Part shown: positions 26,122 to 36,068 of the stretch, one piece after another
Position numbering within the stretch: position 1 is the first letter of the stretch
How the letters are laid out: the number at the start of each line of letters is the position of its first letter
NCBI RefSeq assembly: GCF_043951865.1
Contig: NZ_JBINJF010000006.1
Span: 155,232-219,231 of the forward strand
Origin: JAMQKA01 sp043951865
Lineage (GTDB): Bacteria > Bacteroidota > Rhodothermia > Balneolales > Balneolaceae
Direction of reading: 5' to 3'
DNA length: 64,000 bases
Made by a program: the position numbers and the translations under genes
The notes under the pieces: generated by a model
What the model saw: the letters and a program-made list of their open reading frames with translations, nothing else
Told to the model about the DNA's origin: nothing
Databases searched by the model: none

Positions 26122-26389
26122 TGCGGTCCTCCCCGATTTTTAATGGCTGATCAATAAAGTTTGTGTTGCCATAGATTGATATTTCTTTACCGTATATAAA
26201 GGTACGCAGAGAATCGACAAACTCCCATTGGGAATTACGAAACCAAATGCGTTCGCTGATTGAGTATATTTTTTTCGATCTGCATGATGTCAGTCAGCGC
26301 CCGCGTTTTAAAAAATTTATGGGGGACCCGGAAGCTTTTTGCACTTGTAACTTGACAATATTAATTACGCTTTTTTCTGATGCCAAGTA

Positions 26390-27772
26390 CTAGTTTTGAC
26401 GCTTTTGGATATCCATCAAGTCGCTCTCACGGGCAGCCTGGGCGCGCTGTTTTTTGTAGAAGTCCAGCAGTCGCGGATCTTTGATAATATCCCGCGAGGT
26501 TATTTTCTTTTTCAGGTAGAGACCGTTAAAACTGGTACAGCGACTGAGTCCCACGTACAGCTGCCCGTTGACAAACGCCCCTCTGCCGAGATCCAGGAAT
26601 ACCTGCTCAAAGGTAAGCCCCTGGCTTTTATGGATTGTCATGGCCCACGCCAATTTTACCGGGTACTGAATGAACGTCCCTTTAATCTCCTCCTCCACCC
26701 GGTTTCGGCGCTTGTTGTACCTGTACTTGATGTTGTGCCAGGTTTCTTTTTCCAGTTCATGCGTTTCCCCGTTTTCCAACCGAACCGTAATCGATTCTTT
26801 TTCCAGGTGCTCAATTTTGGCGATCGTTCCGTTGACCCACCGATGCCCCTCAAGGTCATTTTTGATAAATATCACCTGCGCCCCCTCCTTCAACTCCAGC
26901 ACCTGGTCGGTCGGAAACCGATCTTTGGGAAATTCTCCCTCCACCCTGGCGTGATACCGGTGGGAAGGAGAGTCAATCAAATCAAGCCGGCGATTATTTT
27001 CATGGTTGGCCACCCGGTTGGTTGTGGTCAGCGTAACTACATAATCTTCCTTGCCCGGCAGGTAATTTGGTGCGTGCCGTTTGTTCAGCTCCCGCAGGTG
27101 ACGCTGGTCTACCAACCCTGTACGCACCCGGTTCAGCAATTTGACAAACGCCTTATCCTCCTGCCGGTAGACCTTGAACAGCTCTACAAAATTAAAATCG
27201 GCTTCTTCAAATACCGGGGCATCAAAAAAATATTCAGATTCGTAGGTATTGGAAAAGATATCCTGTTCCACCGGATCATTCTGAACGACGGGCGGCAACT
27301 GGAAAATATCTCCAAACAGTACCATCTGCTTGCCTCCAAAAGGCTGGTACCTGTTCCCGGTGTTCAACCTCAGTGAATGGTCGATCGCCTGGAAAATATC
27401 TGAACGAAGCATGGAGAGCTCGTCGATAATAATCATATCCACCTTCTCGAGCAGGCGGCGACGGGAGCTCCCCGACCGGAACTCCTTGATCGATTCATCA
27501 CCGGGCAGCAGCGGCTTGAATGGAAACAGAAACAATGAATGCAGGGTGACGCCCCCTACATTTATGGCTGCAATCCCTGAAAAAGCGGTAACCAGCGAGC
27601 GCTTGATCGCATTTTCTGAAAGATAATGAAGAAACGTAGATTTGCCTGTTCCCGCTTTCCCGGTGATGACAAAATTTTCTCTTGACGTATTGATCCTGCT
27701 AAACAGCTTTTCCAGGAAAGGATCGTTCGGATAATTTTCAGGCAGTTGTATACGTGGATTCTGTGCGCTCAT
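26390..27772 (-). CDS. PIF1-like DNA helicase
   Basis: A 460-residue superfamily 1B helicase (PIF1/RecD type) that would unwind DNA 5' to 3' during replication or repair. Walker A is GKAGTGKSTFL (about residues 38-48). Motif Ia is AFSGIAAINVGG, Walker B MIIIDELSML, motif III LFGDIFQLPPV, and the C-terminal motif LAWAMTIHKSQGLTFEQV. All motifs look intact and the length is normal for bacterial PIF1-like proteins. It is a single gene; repeat copy B lies immediately upstream. Confidence 0.92.
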   Translation of the reverse strand: MSAQNPRIQLPENYPNDPFLEKLFSRINTSRENFVITGKAGTGKSTFLHYLSENAIKRSLVTAFSGIAAINVGGVTLHSLFLFPFKPLLPGDESIKEFRSGSSRRRLLEKVDMIIIDELSMLRSDIFQAIDHSLRLNTGNRYQPFGGKQMVLFGDIFQLPPVVQNDPVEQDIFSNTYESEYFFDAPVFEEADFNFVELFKVYRQEDKAFVKLLNRVRTGLVDQRHLRELNKRHAPNYLPGKEDYVVTLTTTNRVANHENNRRLDLIDSPSHRYHARVEGEFPKDRFPTDQVLELKEGAQVIFIKNDLEGHRWVNGTIAKIEHLEKESITVRLENGETHELEKETWHNIKYRYNKRRNRVEEEIKGTFIQYPVKLAWAMTIHKSQGLTFEQVFLDLGRGAFVNGQLYVGLSRCTSFNGLYLKKKITSRDIIKDPRLLDFYKKQRAQAARESDLMDIQKRQN

Positions 27773-27800
27773 GTCAGGTATATCATACTATTTCTTTTAA

Positions 27801-27921
27801 GAGACCTTGCAGAACCTGCTATTTTGTTGGGAGGGAGTTGTACTACCGACCTTGGAGACCTTTTACGGGAGTACAACGCCCCCAGAACGAGGAATTGAGG
27901 GTTTTGCAAAGCCCTCTTTTA
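27801..27921 (+). repeat. Palindromic intergenic repeat, copy B
   Basis: Same orientation and order as copy A: CTTGCAGAACCTGCTATTTT ... AGTTGTACTACC ... GGGAGTACAACGCCC ... GAGGGTTTTGCAAAGCCCTC then TTTT. Here both internal hairpins carry a mismatch, so this copy may be decaying. It lies between the helicase start and the DUF5009 stop. Confidence 0.85.
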
Positions 27922-27996
27922 ATCCAAACATACTAAAAGTACAACAATATTGAACCCGGTTAGACGGTGGTCTTTTCCGGCAGAGTGCACTCATCA

Positions 27997-29118
27997 TTAA
28001 ATTGAGATAAATATCTTCCGCTTGTACAGAAAATAGGTCATGTACCACATCATGCCCAATACGATTAGCGAGGTTACGACACCTATCCAAGCTCCGGGAA
28101 CGGATACCAGTCCCAGGATATCCACAGTAAATACCTCTACCATGCTGTAAAACCAGTCAACACCCCCCAATTCACTGAACAGATAGATAAATAGGGGATT
28201 CATTCCCACAATAGCAAAAAAGCGAGCGTTGCCGGTATATATTTTTTTCACATCAAACAGGTAAAATGATACAGCCAGCGCCAACAGACACCAGCCCCCG
28301 CTGGCGATGGTAAAGGAAGAGGTGGCAATTCGCTTGACAATAGGTGTCACCGGATCGAGCAGATATCCCACAAGGAGCAATCCTATGCCATATATTAGCA
28401 GTTTTTTAATTTTTTCAACCGATCCCCGGCTGCTTATCAACAGCTGTCCGGCGATCACTCCCCAGATCGTATGGGCCGCTGTGGGAATGGCATTAACGGC
28501 TACCCAGTGCCCTCCGCTGAGTTTCCCCATAAGCACCAAGTCAAGCCAGGCACCGAAATTTTTGTCTGGTGTAAAAGGCTGATTGAACCCATCAACCCAC
28601 CAGAGACGGTACAGAAGTTCCGTAAGGAGTAGCAGGCCAGCGGAGAATCCAATCTGAAATTTCCAGCTTTTACGCATTATCAGAAATGCCAGCAGATAAG
28701 TGAAAGAGAGCTGTGAGAGCACATTCCAGAGTTCAAATACAATTTCACCCGCATAGATACAGTGAAGAAGCAAACCCAGGGCAAGTAACACAATAGACCG
28801 GTTAACGGCATGCTGCAAGGTTGAACTCCAGGAATCCCCGCGTGCCCACCGTTTACCAAATGAGATCGGCATGGCCACCCCGACAATGAACATAAAAAAC
28901 GGCTGTACGAGATCCCAGAAACGGAGTCCATTCCACGGGTGATGATGAAACTGAGTGCCGATGGTGCTGATAAGGCTCCCTTCGAAATACGGGTCAACGA
29001 CGGCAAACCAGAGACCGGCCCCCTCGGCAATAAGCAAAAACATGGTGAGTCCCCGATAAAAATCCAGCGAGAGCAATCGGCCATATCTATCCAGTAGTGA
29101 GTTGTCCATATCCTCCAT
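27997..29118 (-). CDS. DUF5009 / heparan N-acetyltransferase-like membrane protein
   Basis: A 373-residue polytopic membrane protein with about ten hydrophobic segments. The N-terminal LSLDFYRGLTMFLLIAEGAG and the following FHHHPWNGLRFWDLVQPFFM match the DUF5009/HGSNAT-like family. These proteins resemble the lysosomal enzyme that acetylates terminal glucosamine across a membrane, and in bacteria they often accompany glycan-degradation genes. The substrate here is unknown. A start at the second ATG (29109), which has GGAGG just before it, is possible. It is followed downstream by repeat copy B. Confidence 0.83.
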   Translation of the reverse strand: MEDMDNSLLDRYGRLLSLDFYRGLTMFLLIAEGAGLWFAVVDPYFEGSLISTIGTQFHHHPWNGLRFWDLVQPFFMFIVGVAMPISFGKRWARGDSWSSTLQHAVNRSIVLLALGLLLHCIYAGEIVFELWNVLSQLSFTYLLAFLIMRKSWKFQIGFSAGLLLLTELLYRLWWVDGFNQPFTPDKNFGAWLDLVLMGKLSGGHWVAVNAIPTAAHTIWGVIAGQLLISSRGSVEKIKKLLIYGIGLLLVGYLLDPVTPIVKRIATSSFTIASGGWCLLALAVSFYLFDVKKIYTGNARFFAIVGMNPLFIYLFSELGGVDWFYSMVEVFTVDILGLVSVPGAWIGVVTSLIVLGMMWYMTYFLYKRKIFISI

Positions 29119-29337
29119 CTTAACCCCCTGTTACCTATTGATTGTAATATCCCTCTCCTGCCAATATGTACAGATACAGGAAACGAAAAACCAATACTTT
29201 ACAAAAAGCATGTTCCCTGCCTAAAGGCATGATGCGCCACGGCCCGACATATCGGAAACTGCACAAAAAAATCGGCCCCCAACCGGTGGGACCAGCCTAT
29301 CTCCGAATTTAAGCCCTTCGCTGGAAAAATCCATTTA

Positions 29338-30225
29338 TTAACGATGGAAGCTCTGGCTGACAAACGTTAGAACCTGCGGCAGTGCCGATCGCCAGTAATC
29401 CCAGGTATGCCCCCCGTCTCGTATCCGGAACTCGTGCTCAATCTCCTTGTCGATCATGGCGCTGTGCAAGGCCATATTACCTTTCACGAGGAAATCATCA
29501 TCTCCACAGTCGATATAGTAGTCTACCGTATTCAGCGAGTCGGCATTCCCATTTTCCACGATATCCAGTATCGAATTTTGGCGATAATGGTCCGTAAACC
29601 GCTGTTTTCCAGTCAATCCCTCTTCAAACGGAATCTGAAAGACGCCGTCCCAGGTCTCCTGGTCCATCTCTTCAATCTCTTCATCCAGAAAAACGGCCGC
29701 ACTCAGTGGAGCGGCAGCAGTAAACAGCTCGTGATGTTTCAGTGCCAGGATCAGAGTTCCGTACCCGCCCATGGAAAGTCCGGCCACCGCCCGGAACTCT
29801 TTTGAGCTGCGTGTGCGGTAGGTGGAATCGATGCCCGGAATAAACTCATCCACAAAAAAGTCTTCATACCGGGTATCCCCGTCATGGCTGTTGATATACC
29901 AGCTAACCCCTGCATCCGGCATCACGATAACCATTTCTGAAACATCGATATTGTCATGTTGCCGGTCCACGATCTTTTTAACCTGCCCGAACTGGATCCA
30001 GCCATCTTCATTGTCAGTATATCCATGCAACAGGTAGAGCACCGGGTATTCTCGGTTTGTATCGTCATAATTCGGCGGAAGATAGATGCTGTAGTTGACC
30101 TTCTTCTCAAGAATAGAACTCTGGAAGGTCAAACCCTCCCGGACGCTCCCCTGCTGTGCCAGTAGTTGAGAAGTAACCAGTAAAAAAAGAGCGAGCAGGG
30201 TACTTATGCGAGTTAATATATTCAT
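29338..30225 (-). CDS. Secreted esterase, alpha/beta hydrolase (CE1-like)
   Basis: A 295-residue exported hydrolase. The frame is open from 30282, but the ATG at 30225 begins a proper signal peptide (MNILTRISTLLALFLLVTSQ, then LLAQ). The fold is the esterase D/feruloyl-esterase type: YPVLYLLHGYTDNEDGW, nucleophile Ser near residue 150 in GLSMGGYG, acid Asp in DCGDDDF, and His in DGGHTWDYW. Such enzymes remove acyl groups from plant polysaccharides, which fits the rhamnose region downstream, but the substrate cannot be read from sequence. It is 40 bp past the lutC stop and could be transcribed with the rhamnose/lactate operon. Confidence 0.87.
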   Translation of the reverse strand: MNILTRISTLLALFLLVTSQLLAQQGSVREGLTFQSSILEKKVNYSIYLPPNYDDTNREYPVLYLLHGYTDNEDGWIQFGQVKKIVDRQHDNIDVSEMVIVMPDAGVSWYINSHDGDTRYEDFFVDEFIPGIDSTYRTRSSKEFRAVAGLSMGGYGTLILALKHHELFTAAAPLSAAVFLDEEIEEMDQETWDGVFQIPFEEGLTGKQRFTDHYRQNSILDIVENGNADSLNTVDYYIDCGDDDFLVKGNMALHSAMIDKEIEHEFRIRDGGHTWDYWRSALPQVLTFVSQSFHR

Positions 30226-30321
30226 ACGTAAGATGATCTGCTGTCGGATTAAAATGTGAGAAGGGCCGGCGTGCTCGAACATCCGATTTCTGATCCCTTC
30301 ATAGCTTTAAATCGAATATAA

Positions 30322-30981
30322 CTATTTTGAGGCTATAAGCACTTCCAGCCGGCGGGGACCGTGAACGCCCTCTACGCGGTTCAGCTCAATATCGGAGGTA
30401 GCCGAGGGGCCCGAAATAAAGGTAAGCGGGGGGCCGTCCTGTTGAATCTTTTCATTAAATCGTTCGAACGCCTCCGGGACAACTTCTACGATCTGATCTT
30501 CCCGCACAATACACAGGTGGTAGTCGGGCAGCAGCGTGAGCGCCCGGCGCCCTTGCCCGGGTCCGGCATCCAGGATGATGGTTCCCGTTTCTGCCACGGC
30601 AAGGGCACACGTCGTTACCACGCCGTCCGATTCATCCAGCTGTCGGTGCGAAAGCGGCTGGTCGACCTCGTCATGCAGCAGCTCAAGATCAGCCGGCAGC
30701 CACCGCTCCGGAAACTGGGCGGGCACCACCAGGCGTTCCACCTTCTCCTTTTGACAAGCTGCCGAAATAACAGATTGCAGGTCCTTTTCCTCAACCCGCT
30801 GGATGGTCGCTTTGTACTCACCGGTTCGCTCGGCAAACAGGTCGGTCAGCTGTGCATCATCCAGCGATCCCTTCCGCCGGTATTCCCGCGGAACAGGTAT
30901 ATCACCCGGTTCCTCATCCTCCGGAACTCCCGAAAGTGCCGTTCGTACCCGATTCAGTATCTCTTCTCTTCCGTCACTCAT
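30322..30981 (-). CDS. lutC: Lactate utilization protein C (LUD domain)
   Basis: A 219-residue subunit of the LutABC (LldEFG) L-lactate oxidation complex. The LUD-domain pattern is seen in DGVVTTCALAVAETGTIIL and GPSATSDIELNRVEGVHGP, the latter near the C-terminus as in LutC. Its start overlaps the lutB stop by 8 bp, so it is translationally coupled. Placed at the end of the rhamnose catabolic cluster, it should serve lactate made from L-lactaldehyde. Confidence 0.93.
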   Translation of the reverse strand: MSDGREEILNRVRTALSGVPEDEEPGDIPVPREYRRKGSLDDAQLTDLFAERTGEYKATIQRVEEKDLQSVISAACQKEKVERLVVPAQFPERWLPADLELLHDEVDQPLSHRQLDESDGVVTTCALAVAETGTIILDAGPGQGRRALTLLPDYHLCIVREDQIVEVVPEAFERFNEKIQQDGPPLTFISGPSATSDIELNRVEGVHGPRRLEVLIASK

Positions 30982-32422
30982 CGTTGTCTCGTTCCTTCCA
31001 CCATTCTCTGAATGTTTGTTTGGGGATCGGTTTCAAATCACGCATGGCGGTCCACCCGGAGAGCTGTCCTGGCAGCTTTGAGATGGTGCCGTCACGCTCA
31101 AAAAATCCCTGTCCCACACGCGCAATCTTTTGAGCCCGTTCGTAGCGCGATCGTTTTTTAAACGCCCGTGCCATCAGCTTCATGCCGATATGCTCCTCAT
31201 CCATCTTGTTTTTCAGACCCGCGCCCCGCTTCTTTTTATCTACAATTTTACCCCGCAGGTGAACGAGCACTTCCGGGATATTAATTTTCACCGGGCACAC
31301 CTCGTAACAAGCGCCGCACAGGCTGGAGGCATACGGCAGTGATGCTACGCCATCATCTTCCAGCCCTTTGAGCTGTGGTGTCAGTATCGCTCCAATGGGA
31401 CCGGGATACACCGAATTGTAGGCATGTCCACCGGTACGCTCGTACACCGGACACACATTCAGGCAGGCACTGCAGCGGATGCAGTTGAGGGTCTGCCGCC
31501 CTACCTCGTCACCTAATACATTGGTACGGCCGTTGTCCAGCAGCACCAGGTGAAATTCCTGCGGCCCGTCCCCCTCTGTCACTCCGGTCCAAAATGAGTT
31601 GTAGGGATTCATACGCTCGGCCGTGGCCGAACGGGGCAGCAGCTGCATGAACACTTCAAAATCGCGCCAGGTGGGTATCAGTTTTTCGATGCCCATCACC
31701 GTGATCAGCGTTTCCGGGAGCGTGGTACACATCCGGCCGTTCCCCTCTGATTCCACGACAGAGATTGTTCCGCTCTCCGCCACAGCAAAATTTGCCCCGC
31801 TGATTCCCACCTTTGCACTCAAAAATTTCTTGCGCAGGTAAAGGCGCGCCGCCTCGGCCAGGTCCTCGGGGCGGTCACTGAGTTCCTTTTGGTTCAGTTT
31901 TTTCTTGAAGAGCTCACGGATCTCCGCCCGGTTTTTGTGAATCGCCGGTACCAGTATATGTGAAGGTTCATCTTCAGCCAGTTGCACAATCAGTTCGGCC
32001 AGGTCGGTTTCCAGTGCCTGTATTCCTTCGCCGGCCAGCGCCTTGTTTAATTTTATTTCGTCGGTTGTGATCGATTTCACCTTGACCACCTCTTCGACCT
32101 GCTGTTGCTTCACGAGGTCCACGATGATTCGGTTGGCCTCCTCAGCATCCCGCGCCCAGTGTACCGTTCCCCCGGCCCGCTGTACCGACTCCTCGAGCTG
32201 CAGCAGGTACCGGTCCAGGTGACGCATCGTACGCTGCTTGATCTTGTTTCCCGCCTCGCGCAGGGCTTCCCAGTCCGGCTTTTCATCGACTATTTTCTGG
32301 CGTTTGTCTCGGATGGTATGGGTGGCATGACCGATGTTTCTGCGCAGCTGGGTGTTGTCGAGGTACGCCTTGGCCGAAGCCTGGAATGTGGGCGTCTGTT
32401 GAATGTCGGATTTTGCACTCAT
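30974..32422 (-). CDS. lutB: Lactate utilization iron-sulfur protein B
   Basis: A 482-residue subunit of L-lactate oxidation. The N-terminal LUD domain (about 70-300) contains GISGANFAVAESGTISVVES. A ferredoxin-like part has CIRCSACLNVCPVYERTGG (about 310-330) and CGACYEVCPV (about 365-375), the ligands of two 4Fe-4S clusters. The LutB C-terminal region follows, ending in FREWWKER. Length and order are normal. It lies 60 bp downstream of lutA and overlaps lutC. Confidence 0.95.
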   Translation of the reverse strand: MSAKSDIQQTPTFQASAKAYLDNTQLRRNIGHATHTIRDKRQKIVDEKPDWEALREAGNKIKQRTMRHLDRYLLQLEESVQRAGGTVHWARDAEEANRIIVDLVKQQQVEEVVKVKSITTDEIKLNKALAGEGIQALETDLAELIVQLAEDEPSHILVPAIHKNRAEIRELFKKKLNQKELSDRPEDLAEAARLYLRKKFLSAKVGISGANFAVAESGTISVVESEGNGRMCTTLPETLITVMGIEKLIPTWRDFEVFMQLLPRSATAERMNPYNSFWTGVTEGDGPQEFHLVLLDNGRTNVLGDEVGRQTLNCIRCSACLNVCPVYERTGGHAYNSVYPGPIGAILTPQLKGLEDDGVASLPYASSLCGACYEVCPVKINIPEVLVHLRGKIVDKKKRGAGLKNKMDEEHIGMKLMARAFKKRSRYERAQKIARVGQGFFERDGTISKLPGQLSGWTAMRDLKPIPKQTFREWWKERDNDE

Positions 32423-32482
32423 GGTTACTGTATTCTGTTAAATTGAGCAGATTGCCGTGCTGCCGGGTTCATTCTCAAAGCC

Positions 32483-33214
32483 TCAGTCTTCCGTCGAGGC
32501 CAATATTTCTGCGAGATGCACGGTTTTTACCCCGCCGCGCTGACGCTGCAGGGCACCCCCGATATGCATCAGGCAGGAGTTGTCACCAGCGATACAGACC
32601 TCCGCACCGGTATCTTTTATATGCCGAATTTTGTCGCCGAGCATTGCCATGGAGGTATCCGCATTTTTGACAGCAAATGTTCCGCCAAAGCCGCAGCACT
32701 CCTCCGCAGCGGGGAGCTCTATAAGGTCCAGTCCCTTTACGTTGTGGAGCAGCCGTAACGGGGCATCGCCGACCTTTAGCATCCGCAGGGAGTGGCAGGT
32801 CGGATGATACGTAACGCGGTGCGGATAGTAGGCTCCCACATCCTCCACTCCCAGTTCATCCACCAAAAACTGGGACAGCTCAAACACGCGGGGTACAACC
32901 CGATCCACTTCCCGCGCCAGTCCCCGGTCTTCGGCCCGCTCAGCCACTTTATGATAAAATTCGTGAACCATGGCCACGCAGGAAGCCGAGGGTGCCACAA
33001 TTGCTTCGGCATCCCCGAAAACCTCAACAAATTTACGCACCAGGGGAATTGCCTCATCATGGTACCCGGTGTTGTAATGCATCTGCCCGCAGCAGGTCTG
33101 TTCCATAGGGAATTCCACGGTATGACCCAGCCGCTCCAGCAGCTGCACCGTTGCCTTGCCCGTATCCGGGAAGAGGGTGTCGTTAAAGCATGTAATAAAT
33201 AGAGAGATCTGCAT
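32483..33214 (-). CDS. lutA: Lactate utilization protein A (CCG-motif Fe-S protein)
   Basis: A 243-residue Fe-S protein of the LldE/LutA type with two cysteine-rich CCG domains: QTCCGQMHYNTGY near residue 40 and EECCGFGGTFAV near 192, plus PTCHSLR between them. These motifs bind non-cubane or 4Fe-4S clusters as in heterodisulfide reductase. With LutB and LutC it oxidises L-lactate to pyruvate in the cytoplasm. It is 26 bp downstream of the sugar kinase gene, which links the lactate and rhamnose steps in one transcript. Confidence 0.95.
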   Translation of the reverse strand: MQISLFITCFNDTLFPDTGKATVQLLERLGHTVEFPMEQTCCGQMHYNTGYHDEAIPLVRKFVEVFGDAEAIVAPSASCVAMVHEFYHKVAERAEDRGLAREVDRVVPRVFELSQFLVDELGVEDVGAYYPHRVTYHPTCHSLRMLKVGDAPLRLLHNVKGLDLIELPAAEECCGFGGTFAVKNADTSMAMLGDKIRHIKDTGAEVCIAGDNSCLMHIGGALQRQRGGVKTVHLAEILASTED

Positions 33215-33240
33215 TACGTTTTGTCTTTCCCTTCAATTCT

Positions 33241-34692
33241 TTAAATGCGTTTAGCGGATGATTTCCAGCGATACTCTTCAATGCCTGTATCCTGCAGTGG
33301 TTTATGCAGTGTGAGATCAAGTAATTCTTTTTGCGCGTCTTTACCAAATGATTCCGGGTCATTTATCACCAGGGCCGCTCCCAGGGCCGAGGCGTTAGAC
33401 AGGGAAGCGGTATATACTTTCTTCCCGGGAAACGCGCTGGCCAGCATCTTCATATAAAATTTGTTTTGGCTGAATCCCCCCGTCACAATCAGTTTATCCA
33501 GCTTTTGCTCCCCCTCAACCAGGCCTATACAGTCGGTTTGAATGGAAACCAGGTCCAGCATAAGCTGGTGATAGGCTTCCTGGTATGATTCAAAAGAATT
33601 CAGTTTCCAGTTTCCAGCCTCTTTTTGCGGGTACGGGCCGGACCCGTAAGCCTGTTCAAGCTGAAGTCTTTTTGCTGGATTTCCTTCATTAATCAGGGAT
33701 CGCAGCAAACCGGGGTCCAGTTCGGGGGCTGAAGCCGTACTTTCCCGGTTAAAATGAGATTCCAGCCGGCGTTTTTGATGCATGTACTCCTTGCCCAAAA
33801 ATAGTCTTGAGGCTTTAACCTGCTCACCATAGATATTCATGTAGCACAGGCAGTCTCGTTTCAACTCCTCGAATGTAAGCGGATCGGTATTGAAGGGATT
33901 AAACGAGATACTCCAGGTACCCGTGGATACCAGCAAAAAAGGCTCCTCAAGCGCAATCAGGTATGGTGCCAGCGCGGCTGAACTGTCGTGAATGCCGTTC
34001 CCTATCTGAATATCCAGATCCGTTCCCACAGGGGGATAAGTTGCTCCCACTGGTTTGATATCGGGTAGCAGACCGAGCATTCCCTCGGCCTCCAGCCAGC
34101 GATGATATCCATTTTCCCTGAAATTCCACATCCCCGTATGACATCCTATACTTGTCAGTTCAGAATGTACCTTGTCCGTAAAAAGGTAGCTCAAGTACTG
34201 GGGAAAATGCAGGGTGTGGTTTATTTTCTTAAACTGTTCCTGCTTGCGATATTTAAGCCAGTAGAGCTGCAGGCCGGAATTGAGCATCCCCATCGGGGGA
34301 GAAGCCGTTTCAATTGAAAACTGGCTCTGCCCGCCATACTGGTCATAAAACTTTTGCTGCAGCGGTTCGGGATAATCTTTCAAGTAATTGTATAGCGGGG
34401 TAACAGGCTGTCCCTCCTTATCGAGATGAACCAGCGTTGCGCCATAGGTAGAAAAATTAAGCTTTTCTACCCTGTAATCCTCATTACCGGTTACATTTTC
34501 AAACTGCTTGCCAATCCAGTGCACCAGCTGCTCGAGATCCTCACAGGAATCCCCGTCATCATCAGTGGTCTGGTCCAGTTCTGTACTATTTTGAAAAACG
34601 ACCCTGTATCTTTCGTCAAAAAGCAGAAATTTCTTGTTGGTCTTCCCGATATCAAAAACGGCTGTAACCGGTATTCCTTCCTCTTGTTTCAA
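33241..34692 (-). CDS. FGGY-family sugar kinase, probable rhamnulokinase
   Basis: A 483-residue kinase of the FGGY family. The phosphate-binding motif FDIGKTNKKFLLFD is at the N-terminus, LLVSTGTWSISFNPF in the middle, and the ATP-site GGFSQNKFYMKML near residue 413. It starts at TTG (34692); no in-frame ATG fits better. It is not the classical E. coli RhaB type but resembles FGGY kinases found in Bacteroidota rhamnose and fucose clusters. Its position next to rhamnose isomerase makes L-rhamnulose the likely substrate, giving rhamnulose 1-phosphate. Fuculokinase activity cannot be excluded from sequence. Confidence 0.85.
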   Translation of the reverse strand: MKQEEGIPVTAVFDIGKTNKKFLLFDERYRVVFQNSTELDQTTDDDGDSCEDLEQLVHWIGKQFENVTGNEDYRVEKLNFSTYGATLVHLDKEGQPVTPLYNYLKDYPEPLQQKFYDQYGGQSQFSIETASPPMGMLNSGLQLYWLKYRKQEQFKKINHTLHFPQYLSYLFTDKVHSELTSIGCHTGMWNFRENGYHRWLEAEGMLGLLPDIKPVGATYPPVGTDLDIQIGNGIHDSSAALAPYLIALEEPFLLVSTGTWSISFNPFNTDPLTFEELKRDCLCYMNIYGEQVKASRLFLGKEYMHQKRRLESHFNRESTASAPELDPGLLRSLINEGNPAKRLQLEQAYGSGPYPQKEAGNWKLNSFESYQEAYHQLMLDLVSIQTDCIGLVEGEQKLDKLIVTGGFSQNKFYMKMLASAFPGKKVYTASLSNASALGAALVINDPESFGKDAQKELLDLTLHKPLQDTGIEEYRWKSSAKRI

Positions 34693-34784
34693 TGGTATAA
34701 ATCTGTTGTTTACTTAAAAATAATGGTTCTCCGCAACCGGCATTATCCTGAAAATACAGTCAGCCGGTCCAGTACTTGTGCGTT

Positions 34785-36068
34785 TTACAGCCCTGTGGCC
34801 CGGGTCTCGGAGCCGCGCTCTTCCACCAGCTTGTTGCGGACCTCCAGTTGTCGGTATAGCTGAAGCGGATCGGCCGCCGCCTTGTTTCGAATTCGGGCTT
34901 CCCTCAGCAGCGGCCGGACATCGGTCTGGTAGGCGTCCTGCAACGTTTCCTGGGCCAGCACCGGGTCATTTGAATTCCTTGCCTCCTCCAGTAGTTCTCG
35001 ATCTACCAGCATCGCTTTTACATAGGCCTGGTTTATCGCCTCCACCGACTGCAACAGGTCTTCCAGCGGATCTTTAACATTGTGACTGGCGTCAATCATC
35101 CATGCAATATTCTGCCTGAGATCGGCGGGATTCTCCGTACCCTGAACCAGCTCATTAAAAATTAGGAACAGTTGGTACGGCTTTATGGTCCCCGTTGTGA
35201 GATCATCATCGCCGTATTTCGAGTCATTAAAATGGAATCCACCCAGCTTGTCTTCCATCAGCAGGGTAGCCACAATCTGTTCTATATTGGTATTCGGCAG
35301 ATGGTGTCCAAGATCTACCAGCGTCTGTGCCCTATCTCCGATTTTATTCGCCAGCAGAAACGAGGTGCCCCAGTCCGGGATCACCATCGAGTAGAAATTG
35401 GGTTCATACGGCTTATACTCGATCAGTATCTCCCAGTCTGCGGGAAGTGCCGCATATATCTGCTCCAGTGATTCCTGGATATTGGACAGGGCTTTTTGAA
35501 AATTCTGCTGCCCCGGGAAATTTGACCCGTCCGCCAGCCACACCGTCAGCGCTTTGGATCCGAGCTGTTTACCATACCCGATGACCTCAATATTATGGTC
35601 AATAGCCTGTTGTCGAACGGCTTGATCCGTATGACACAGGGAGCCGAACTTGTAGGAGTGTTTCTGGCCTTCCTGGTCCTGGAACGTATTGGAATTGACC
35701 GCATCAAAAACAAGATCATGCTGTTCAGCCAGTTCCCTGACAGCGGCGCTGTCCTCCGGTATATCCCAGGGAATATGCAGTGAAATAGCCCCGCTCGAGC
35801 GATTCAACGCATGAAGAATGCCAACATCAGCAATTTTTTCCTCCAGATTTCCGGGCTCCCCCCCTATGGGAAACCGCCCGAAACGGGTTCCGCCCGCTCC
35901 AAGCGCCCAGCTGGGAATAGCCACCTGGAAAGCTGTCAGATGATCGATCAACTCTTCGACAGGATGATCCTGTTTAACCAGCTGATCTGCCAGCGACTCA
36001 AACCGGTGCTCGTGTCGTTGAGTATAATTCCGGTTGTGGTCTTCAATTTGCTGCTGATCAATCTTCAT
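34785..36068 (-). CDS. rhaI: L-rhamnose isomerase, Pseudomonas/Bacteroidota type
   Basis: A 427-residue metal-dependent isomerase that converts L-rhamnose to L-rhamnulose. The TIM-barrel metal ligands are recognisable in EYKPYEPNF (Glu near 219), DLGHHLPN, HFNDSKYGDDD and DASHN. The PSWALGAGGTRFGRFP segment near residue 52 is typical of the RhaI (P. stutzeri) class, distinct from E. coli RhaA. It is the cytoplasmic entry step of the pathway. It follows the permease, aldolase and small membrane protein genes after a 315-bp gap, so it may have its own promoter. Confidence 0.92.
   Translation of the reverse strand: MKIDQQQIEDHNRNYTQRHEHRFESLADQLVKQDHPVEELIDHLTAFQVAIPSWALGAGGTRFGRFPIGGEPGNLEEKIADVGILHALNRSSGAISLHIPWDIPEDSAAVRELAEQHDLVFDAVNSNTFQDQEGQKHSYKFGSLCHTDQAVRQQAIDHNIEVIGYGKQLGSKALTVWLADGSNFPGQQNFQKALSNIQESLEQIYAALPADWEILIEYKPYEPNFYSMVIPDWGTSFLLANKIGDRAQTLVDLGHHLPNTNIEQIVATLLMEDKLGGFHFNDSKYGDDDLTTGTIKPYQLFLIFNELVQGTENPADLRQNIAWMIDASHNVKDPLEDLLQSVEAINQAYVKAMLVDRELLEEARNSNDPVLAQETLQDAYQTDVRPLLREARIRNKAAADPLQLYRQLEVRNKLVEERGSETRATGL

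Noticed and set aside
26396..27376. 326-codon open frame on the plus strand
   Set aside because: Antisense to the PIF1-like helicase, which has all helicase motifs. The translation on this strand is not protein-like.
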